Of a stretch of 64,000 nt of DNA, positions 56,072-64,000 are shown one piece after another. Position 1 is the first letter of the stretch. The number at the start of each line of letters is the position of its first letter. The position numbers were made by a program, and so were the translations under genes. The DNA lies in contig JAJGOT010000419.1 in NCBI GenBank assembly GCA_022457155.1, positions 165,001 through 229,000 on the forward strand. Reading direction: 5' to 3'. The notes beneath the pieces were generated by a model, which was given only the letters and a program-made list of their open reading frames with translations, had not been told where the DNA came from and did no database searches. Origin of the DNA: Cladopsammia gracilis (lineage: Eukaryota; Cnidaria; Anthozoa; Scleractinia; Dendrophylliidae).

Positions 56072-57336
56072 ATAGTAATTTATTTATCCACATTACACGG
56101 TTGAGTCAAGACTCGTTTCAACGCGGACGTGCATATTACAAAACAGAACTAATAAAATTAATTACTCCTTTGGAGTACTTGGTGTGTTGAGCTTATTGCG
56201 CCAAATAGCTCACGGAATTTGTTTCATAAAATTAGAAGGACTCTGCCATTCAGCATTCAAAACCAATAGAAATCAAGCCTCTGTTTATAAACTTTATGAA
56301 ATACCTTTTCGGGCCAAAACTGGAGTTTCCGGACTTTTGAGAAGCGCACACCTGAAACGACGTTGTACAGGTGACTACAGGGTTATCAGCTGTTCACTAG
56401 AAGTTAATTTATTCTACCTTCTCTTACAAGTTGTCTCACGAAAATTTCTGATGGAGTAAGGAAAATGTTATGTGGAATCACCGACTCAATTTTCTTGGTG
56501 GTCGGCAATAAACGATTTTTTTCCTGAAATAACCACGTTTCCTCGGAAAAGTCTCGGCCCGTAGAAGTTTAGGTGTGAATCATTTTTAATGCAAATTTTA
56601 AAAACAGCTCAAGGAATAAATTTTTCATTTTATTCTACTTCTTCATCCCTCGAGGCAATGCATCTTGTCTTTTTGCCAAATGTTATTTTTTAACATGACA
56701 TCTGTGCCATGGTGCGTTTAGTAATTTGGATCGTATCTGTGGCCTTCGATGTTTTCGCCGTTAAAAAAAAACGTGACACGAAAGTGAAGAAGTCAAGGTC
56801 GTTAGTTCCGGTACTTAATTTTAATTATTTTCCACCTATTCCATTTGTAAAGAAACGCTAAAACAGCTGAATAAATATATTTAAATATTCACAGGTCTTA
56901 AGGTCTACACCAGGTTTAAGCCAGGCTGTTGATACCCCCTCACTGTCGCACTTCCAATAAAAGGTATTTTTTCATAGCGGATCATTACACTTAGCTTATA
57001 AACCTCGATAGTGCAAATAAAGGCTTAGCAGTTAGTCATGGACAGATATTTACAACACGATGGCGGAGACCAGACCACGATCCACCATCCTTTGTGTTGA
57101 GGGCACCATCCAGGGATGGAAATAAAACCACGAGAAAAAGGAGAAGTATGGAGAGGCCCGGGCACTTTCACGCGTCGCTTGAAATTTTTATAATCTAAGG
57201 AAAAAAAGAGATAAAAAGGGTGGGATATAAAACGAATGTAAAAACAACACTGGAAACTGATCCTCAGTTACGGGAGAGATAAGACAGAGGCATGCAAGAA
57301 GAAAATAATAAACTAAAATATGGATATATTTTTGTA
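56072..57336. other. intergenic
   Basis: No gene is supported. The 91-codon frame at 56184-56459 shows no recognisable domain. Confidence 0.4.
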
Positions 57337-57454
57337 CCCGATATTTTGGATGGAAATTGAACACACACCTGCGACGGGGTCTAAAATATAAAAGCGAGGT
57401 AACCTTTTAGTTTTAGCCCCGTCGAAGGTTTGTGTTTCAAACCCAAATATCGGG
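57337..57454. mobile_element. 118-bp fold-back element
   Basis: CCCGATATTTTGG at the left and CCAAATATCGGG-type sequence at the right begin imperfect arms of about 55 bp. The CGACGGGG / CCCCGTCG pair lies midway. Confidence 0.75.
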
Positions 57455-57499
57455 CAGAAACAATATTATGAAACTGAACAAAGATAGTGTCTTATATAT

Positions 57500-58130
57500 G
57501 TTGTGTCCACACTGAAACATGTTCAGAGCAAACATGTTTGAGGCGAAACACGTTTCCCGAAAACATACTACCAATTTCACTGCTGACATAAATTGGGAAA
57601 AACACGTTTCATGTCTGCTTCTTCAATCTATGCTGTTTGTAACGGAACAGGCATAAGCTCGTATAAAATCTTTATTATTGCACAAGGACAAAGAAAAAAG
57701 ACCACGAACTTGCTGTTTTGCGTGATTTTGTGGTTTATTATATTAATAATCTCAAGGTTTCTTTAAAAATCGTCATAAATGCTGCTATCTTGCTGTAAAA
57801 CAGGTCCCAGCGCGTAAACCCTTCAAGGGACTGGTCCCCGCGACTCGTCCCATCGTGTAAACTCCGACAGGGGACCAGTCCCTGCGACCGGTCCCTGGGA
57901 CTGGTCCCCTTGTGTGTGCCGACCTTAAAGCCCTTCGGGAACGAAGGGCACTGCAGTGTTTAGCAGGCAGACTGCGCTAACGTGTTTCGTCTGGCTACGT
58001 TCGAAACCTCGTGAGGTAGTTTCAATCACTCTCAGAATTAAATACGCATGTTTCGATCATTATTCGCGCAATGTCAGTGCCGTCCGTGATAATGAAACAT
58101 GTTTCACCCTGGTGCTAACGCAATATTAAT
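57500..58130 (+). repeat. AAACATGTTT-rich element, copy 1, with a GGGACTGGTCCC insertion
   Basis: It starts near GTCCACACTGAAACATG and ends near GTTTCACCCTGGTG. Marker phrases are AAACACGTTTC, AGACCACGAACTTGCTG and CTAACGTGTTTCGTCTGG. At about 57800-57920 an insert rich in GGGACTGGTCCC-like palindromes interrupts it. Confidence 0.75.
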
Positions 58131-58184
58131 CACTAACCGACTTTGCAGAGGTTGAATAGGTGTATAAATGTCTGATGCCGTATG

Positions 58185-58670
58185 CACATCAGGGCCGAAA
58201 CATGGGATGTTTAGAGTAAACATGTTGCAACGAAACACGTTTCTCGTAAACATGTTTTCAATTTCATTATTCATATTATTTCTTAATTTTGCCTGGTTCT
58301 ATAATTTATAACTGTTTCACGAAACATGCACAAGCTCGCATGAAAATCGTTGTAATTACACATGAACAGAAAAAACAGAGCTCGAACTTTCCGTTGCATG
58401 ATTTTGTGCCTTAATTTAACTGATCAAGCTCTTCGCTGGAACGAAGGGCAACGCAGTGCTTAACAAGGGGACAACATTTACGCTAACGTGTTTCGTCTGG
58501 TTTAGATCGAAACTACTCGAGAGAAAGTTTCAATCATGCTCAGAATAAACATGTTTCGATCATGATTCACGCAATGCGCCGCCAGATGCGAACACTTTTC
58601 ACAGTGAATCATGTCTCATTCGTGATAAGACTAAACATCGGCTTCGCCCTAGTGTAAACACAGCATGAGT
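58185..58670 (+). repeat. AAACATGTTT-rich element, copy 2
   Basis: Colinear with copy 1 (AAACACGTTTCTCG, AGAGCTCGAACTTTC, CTAACGTGTTTCGTCTGG, GATCATGATTCACGC) but without the insert. It ends near GCCCTAGTGTAAACACAGC. Confidence 0.75.
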
Positions 58671-59039
58671 TTTTGCTTGAGTCTAAAGAAATATATACAA
58701 CGTAAGTGGAATTACGGATTATTTAAATGCGATCAGTAAGAAATAGGAAGTTGGAGAGAAGTCTTCACGAGAAAATATTTGGAAACACCCAGCTCGTTTT
58801 TCCATAGCAGTTTTCAGTTCTCCCAAACCGCTTCAGACAAGTATTATACAAGCAAAACTGGTTTTAATTTTTAAAATTACTTTTGGATGCCTTTTCATAC
58901 AAACATAAACCGGTTCAGTTTCCTGGTGCTATCAATATGACAAAAAAAAAAACCGAAATACTCAACCGAGCTAATTGTTATATGTAGACAGAGGAGGCCG
59001 CTCATAATTAATAATGTGACAAAGAAATGTTTCAAAGAA

Positions 59040-59400
59040 GCCTGGTTGATTAAATTAAGAGATTTCATTGCTTGGTAACCATCCGTGCAGTATTTGTGCC
59101 TGAGACGAAAAATAATGCTCTCCGCAGCTGTAAAAAATCATTATATTATAAGTTAGGCACACCAAAGGGAGCTATCAAAAGGGGCTTTACTATCAGAATC
59201 GTGAAGCGGTCGTGGTTGCAATTTCATTGTCCACATTACTTGGTTTCAATTTTCAAAAAGCATTTCGTGCCTGGTGCTATAATTTATGCTGTTTAGAGAA
59301 ACAGGCAAAAGCTCGCATACCGCCAATCTTTATAATTACATATGAACAAAAAAGAAGACCACGAACTTGCTGTTGCATACATGTTTTTATCTAACCGGCC
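59040..59400 (+). repeat. AAACATGTTT-rich element, copy 3, partial
   Basis: The segment 59225-59390 matches the middle of copies 1 and 2 (GTGCCTGGTGCTATAATTTATG, CAGGCAAAAGCTCGCATAC, AGACCACGAACTTGCTGTTG). The match before 59200 is weak. Confidence 0.6.
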
Positions 59401-61100
59401 TAGCATTTGAGATCATTTTGTATATTTTTTTATTTTTTCTTGACCTGTTTATGACAAGTGCTAGACACAAGACAATCAAGAGTTTCAGTGTCAAATCACA
59501 AAAACGCAACACAAATAGAAATTCTTTTCTCGCCTGAGGGACAGCGGGTTTTTTTTTTTTTTTCGTTTCTCTTTATAATACCATTGTTTTTTTTTTTCAA
59601 CGGAAAAATAAGAAAGAACCATGCAAAAATGAAGATTTCGTGAATAAATCATGGGATAAAAGATGCATATTATTATATATGGTATTTTTTCACAGCTGAA
59701 ATGAACATGATGGATCGCATGTCAGTTTCGATCGAAATCTACCTCTGGCTATTTCTCAGGAAACCAAATGATCCGTATCAATCCGGCAAATTCATTTTTA
59801 TTCTTCCGGTCTTCGCCACTCGGTGCCTGATCGATCACGTCTTTCCTATTCATTGCATTTTTTTACGAAAGGAATATTTTTCTCTAGCACGTTTCCTGCA
59901 GAAGGGTCTTGGAGTTATTTTTGTTTTTCGTGACCCAGGGCCGATATTTCGATAAATTTTTCGTGCTTGACATAATTGTCACCTTTTCAATATTCACGTT
60001 CTCTCGATATTCTGATCCACTACAAAGCCCAAAACAATAGGCCGTTTATAATTCCTTACAAAATACTTAGAGATCAGTTTCAACTACTAGCTCCGTATTG
60101 GGGATTGTTTTGATAAATTAAACACCGTTTTACGTTTTTTTGGGTGTGAAAATCGAACAATTTGACTTGGCAGCCACTCTCATAAATCTCGTAGATAAAT
60201 CACGTGATGTTTTTCTTAATTTCAATTGGTGGTTTGCTGGAGGAAAAAATTGAAGTCGACACAACAAAACAAAAACATTGTCCTTATTTCCTTAGTATCG
60301 ATCTAAAGAATGAAAGAGGAAGGGTTGGGCTAGGCTTTGGTTTGCAAAATATCCACTTCTGAGAAACCACAACTTCCCTCAAAGACAGTACTGCTCGCAT
60401 CGAGTACATGAAAATCATCTATTCCACGGTGCGATTTTAAACAACAAAACAACCAAGCCGCGCGGTTGTCAGATCGCCAAGCCTTGATGAAAGAACTTGT
60501 GAGGTTCCTCGTACGGTTGAACTTATACCTTATCTCCGAAGTTTGGCCATTTTCGTGGATGGTTGCTTTCTACGGCACCAATTTCTCGATCATTGCCATT
60601 GGAATGTTCTACGTTATAGATTTTCGACGTTTGTTTTGATGCTTCGCGCCGTCGCTCTTGCAGCCCCTGCCATTTCCGCTATCGCGATTCAGCAGCATCA
60701 CAGTAATTAAGCTAAAGATTCTAACTGGTGGCCATTCCTGGGAAAAGGTATTTTTGTGTGGAAGGAAGGCGCTTTTCTAAGGTATGCTTATGCTTCAAGG
60801 AGCCTTGATTGACTTAAACAGGCATTTTCACACCAAACTGAGAAAGTCGCTTTCCTTGCGAGTTCGTCCATCATATTTGCATATTAGGCTTATTAAACAA
60901 CGTCATTAAAGCGAAACGCAGATTCAGTTGGATAAACACCACAGGAAAGACCTTTGTATACCGTACACTATTCATGTGATATACTTTGGAAAATTCATGC
61001 ACAAAGAGTTTATTTTTTCCTTTAGTTGTGAACGTTAAGCAATTCAAAACACCTTTTGACTACCCGCACCTCACTGTGAACGCGGGATTTTCAAACAGTC
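59401..61100. other. RHOBTB upstream region
   Basis: No certain gene. A 50-codon ATG frame at about 60488-60640 (MKELVRFLVRLNLYLISEV) is too short to judge. AAAAG|GTATTT near 60747 and the acceptor TTTTTTCCTTTAG ending near 61024 could bound a 5' intron, placing a non-coding first exon around 60.5-60.75 kb. This is inference. Confidence 0.3.
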
Positions 61101-62534
61101 ATGAATGAAATTGAATATTATCAAGAGCATCCTCGTGAGCTAATTAAGTGCGTCGTAATTGGCGACACAGGTGTTGGAAAGACCCGACTGATCTGTGCGC
61201 AAGCTCTTGGAATTGGTATCCCAGCGACTCAGGTCACCCAGAAACAACATCTGCACTTTCCCACGGTCTTTGCTATTGATCAGTACCATGTCTCTCCAGA
61301 AATAAAGGATCGCGCCAACTTTAAAGTTGATGGAGTAGATGTGGCTTTGAGACTCTGGGACACATTTGGTGACCACGAGTTCAACCGTAAATTTGCCTAT
61401 CAAAATGCACATGTTGTGGTGCTTTGTTTTGCAATCAATTACCCAAAGACCTTTAAGAATGTCAATGCTGTGTGGTATAGTGAAATCAAGAAGTACTGCC
61501 CAAGAACTCCTATTGTGTTGGTAGGAACACAGTCTGACTGGCGACTGCATGGTAAAGTTAGTACTAGTGTAAATACAAGCAAAAGCTTGTCAAAACGAAT
61601 GCGAGAATGCTCCCTCGTCACACCTGACATGGGACGTCAAGTAGCCAAAGAAATCACTGCAACTTATTATGAAACAAGCATTGTAACAATGTGGGGTATA
61701 AATCATGTGTTTGAAAATGCAGTCCGCACAGCATTAATCACCAGACGACAAACCAGGTTTTGGTCATCGCACTTAAAAGGAGTCTTGAAACCCCAGCTTC
61801 AGCCACCTTACCTTCCAGAGAAGCCGCACTCCCCACATGTCACTGTGGATATTCCTTCCTTGTACAAGGAAAACTTGAAGGGGCTTCTTGATGGTGGGAT
61901 ATGTGCTGACGTGGAGTTCCTGGTGCAAGGGCGAACCATCAAAGCACACAGGGCAATTCTCTGTTCCGCAGCACCGACATTTGCTGAGCTCTTCTCCGCG
62001 AAGGAACTAAGAATCAACAATTGCTTTAGTATTCCAAAAAAGCTTGTTTTACAAGATGCACTCGTGTTTGGAAAGCCAGGAAGTCTTCCCAGGGGTTTTG
62101 TTGCCATTAATTCCCACAACAACTGGGTCAGTGAGGAATGCAGCTCCAATGTTCTAGTTACTGTTGACAATTTTCTTTCATACAGAACTTTCATGCACAT
62201 TCTTGAATTTCTGTACAGTGGCAACATTCCCCTGGAGGTCTGCACTGAGGAGCTTGAAGAAGCGGCTAGAAATCTCCAACTGGATCATCTTGCTGAGTAT
62301 GTTTCCAACGTTATGAACAGTATGGAGTACATGAACACTGAAGTCCATTCAAACATGGTGCGAGAAATGGTTTCCTGTGCAAAAAAGCTGGTCAACTCCC
62401 AGGTGTTATCAGACATTGTGTTCCAGATTGAAGACGGGGTTGTTGTTGCACACAAAGCATTTCTTGTGGCGCAGTGTGAAATGATGGCCGCCATGTTTAT
62501 GGCAGGGCATTTCAAAGAAAGTGGAGTCCAAGTG
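61101..62534 (+). CDS. RHOBTB: RHOBTB atypical Rho GTPase with BTB domains, first coding exon (478 codons)
   Basis: Residues 15-215 form a Rho-type GTPase domain: P-loop GDTGVGKT at 21-28, PTVF at 54-57, LRLWDTFGDH around 84-92 and VGTQSDWR at 141-148 in place of the usual TKxD. As in animal RHOBTB1/2, DTFG replaces DTAGQ, so classical GTP hydrolysis is doubtful. A proline-rich link (230-247) leads to the first BTB domain (about 266-402, split by an insert near 300-350). The second BTB starts at about 436 (SDIVFQIEDGVVVAHKAFLV). The exon ends at 62534 with phase-0 donor GTG|GTAAGA; the rest lies beyond the window. Family members are cullin-3 adaptors. ATG 61101 is preceded by stops and fits the family N-terminus. 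The frame is intact. Confidence 0.95.
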
Positions 62535-62811
62535 GTAAGATTTTAATTTATTGTATCCAAAAGTGACCAAGTTAAAAACTGAAAATGTTTTTGTTCTTAA
62601 AAATGTTGCAGTGTTGCAAACCACACTCTGACCATCTGGCAAAGTGTTTTTTAATACAAGGTTGAAAACTCAACATAATTAAATTTGAATGAACTTTCCA
62701 GCCAGGTGAGTGGCTTTCAGAATGCACTTGCCAAGGTTAGGTTTTACTCACCCAAAAACAAGAGGAAACAACAATACAAGATATGGAAAGATATTATAAG
62801 GAAAAGTAATG

Positions 62812-63646
62812 CAGGGCTCGAGCGAAATTAAAAAAAATTCTCAATCGCAATTTGTGAGTAATTGCTAAAATTTAGTTGCAAGTTCGAAAATTTTAGTCGC
62901 AAAAAAAATAATAACTATTACCAGAACTGGAAATGAGAAACGAGAAAGTCTGAAAAAGTGCGCCCGTGATACACTTCTTGGAAATCGCGTTAATTAGTGC
63001 TGCAATGATACACCGGTGCACCGGTGAACCGCGATAATTTTTGTCATGATACAAATATCGACATTTCAACAACATATTGCGATATTATGATATTATGATT
63101 CTTCATCAACATTCAGAAATTACTGTCTTAAATGACTCCTTACCCAAGTCCAAACCTTTTTATAGCTATTTATTAAACAAAGGGACAAGAAAGTTACATC
63201 CTTGCTTCGTATAGCTTCGCATGCTTCCGACACATATTTTTCATAATGTTGTCAGGTGACATAGTATTGCATGCCTACGGGAAAAACATGCGGTTCGTCA
63301 CAACATGTCTTCCCGTGTTGGCGGAAAAATGTATGTAATGATGTATCGTATCATGTATCACATCGTGGCACTTGTATCGAGATATGTATTGTATCGTGAG
63401 AAAATGTATCATCGCAGCCATAGCATTAATGGGGCATGAAATTGACGATTAAGTCACGCAACATTCAACTTAAATTTTGCAGGATTTTTTGGATAAAATT
63501 ACAACTACCAGTTACAAGTAAGACACAAGACTTATTAGCTAGGCCATAAAACAGTTGCAAAATCGCGACTAATAGACACATTTTAGTCGCAAAAGTAAAA
63601 TCTTTAGTTGCAAATGTGCCTGATACAGGTGCAATTTCGAGCCCTG
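62812..63646. mobile_element. 835-bp hAT-like non-autonomous element in the RHOBTB intron, 5-bp duplication
   Basis: The ends CAGGGCTCGAGCGAAAT and ATTTCGAGCCCTG are inverted repeats. TAATG flanks both sides (62807-62811 and 63647-63651). Sub-terminal TTTTAGTCGCAAAA-like motifs repeat on both arms. No transposase is inside. Another element is nested at 62999-63418. Confidence 0.85.
62999..63418. mobile_element. nested fold-back element within the hAT-like insertion
   Basis: GCTGCAATGATACA at 62999 and TGTATCATCGCAGC at 63405-63418 are inverted ends with one mismatch. The interior repeats GATAC/GTATC and GTATCGTATC motifs. Confidence 0.65.
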
Positions 63647-64000
63647 TAATGTGTTTAATGTCTATATTCATGTAACAGCAAATATTTTTCATGAAAATTG
63701 TACTATATATAGATAATTTGGGCTTTCAGGTAAAGATTATTTTATTGAAAGTAAACAACTTTAATGGCTACAATAATAATTATTTTACCAAAAGTGAAAT
63801 TCGTAATCACCTAACCAAGCAAGTGATGCACAATTTGTACTAATGCCCAAAAGGAAAGACTTGCATTGGCAAGCAGGCGAATGCTTATTTCCAACCCTAT
63901 GTTTATATTAATTCTATTTTTTGACATTTTTTTGGTTTACATGTTTTTTCAATAATTCCTGATGGCTTTGATGTCAACTGACTGATAAGTATTCAAGAAG

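Larger units (their letters stand above)
62535..64000 (+). other. RHOBTB: RHOBTB intron, to window end
   Basis: No second coding exon is recognised up to 64000. The intron holds the nested hAT-like insertion at 62812-63646. Confidence 0.7.

Noticed and set aside
61140..62642. Several minus-strand frames under RHOBTB
   Set aside because: Antisense shadows of a strongly coding exon.

Overview
The window is AT-rich, intron-bearing eukaryotic DNA dominated by old transposable elements, with one clear host gene at the right end. The mix of tyrosine-recombinase (DIRS-order) retrotransposons, KDZ-like and piggyBac-like transposases, LINE copies, many short fold-back elements and an animal-type RHOBTB gene suggests an invertebrate animal. 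I infer a cnidarian, most likely a coral or sea anemone; no single base proves this.

Layout. 1-3.3 kb: 3' half of a DIRS-order retrotransposon ending in split direct repeats. 3.36-3.66 kb: a satellite in which TAACGG recurs every 21 bp. 4.4-5.7 kb: non-autonomous DNA elements. 7.2-11.1 kb: a second, nearly full-length but decayed DIRS-type element (Gag, RT, RNase H, tyrosine recombinase) followed by a series of hairpins. 12.2-13.5 and 40.2-41.5 kb: two copies of one unknown repeat. 15.6-19.4 kb: a 1.81-kb tandem duplication of a RING-like gene. 21.0-21.6 kb: an RCHY1-like CHY/RING gene on the minus strand. 22.1-24.0 kb: two identical 254-bp fold-back elements bracketing 1.4 kb, the whole flanked by TA. 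24.25-25.0 kb: a broken PIF1-type helicase. 24.9-26.0 and 31.7-32.8 kb: two related Gag-like ORFs. 26.8-29.7 and 35.8-37.1 kb: two KDZ-like transposase remnants with splice sites. 34.8-35.3 kb: a SWIM-finger exon. 37.5-38.7 kb: piggyBac-like transposase. 39.9-42.3 kb: a possible Crypton/ZMYM-like gene remnant. 44.9-46.3 kb: an apparently intact, spliced RPA70-like gene. 49.2-52.6 kb: two LINE copies in opposite orientation, one split by a TTAA element. 53-59.4 kb: fold-back elements and repeats. 61.1-62.5 kb: the first coding exon of RHOBTB, its intron carrying a nested hAT-like insertion.

Only RHOBTB and perhaps the RPA-like gene look functional. The rest is a record of transposition and decay. 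The least explained part is 15.6-25.0 kb: RING-like genes, an RCHY1-like ubiquitin ligase, a PIF1 helicase and unassigned coding-like pieces, all without obvious introns inside their coding parts. They could be remnants of one integrated large DNA virus or self-replicating transposon, or unrelated neighbours. The sequence alone does not decide this.
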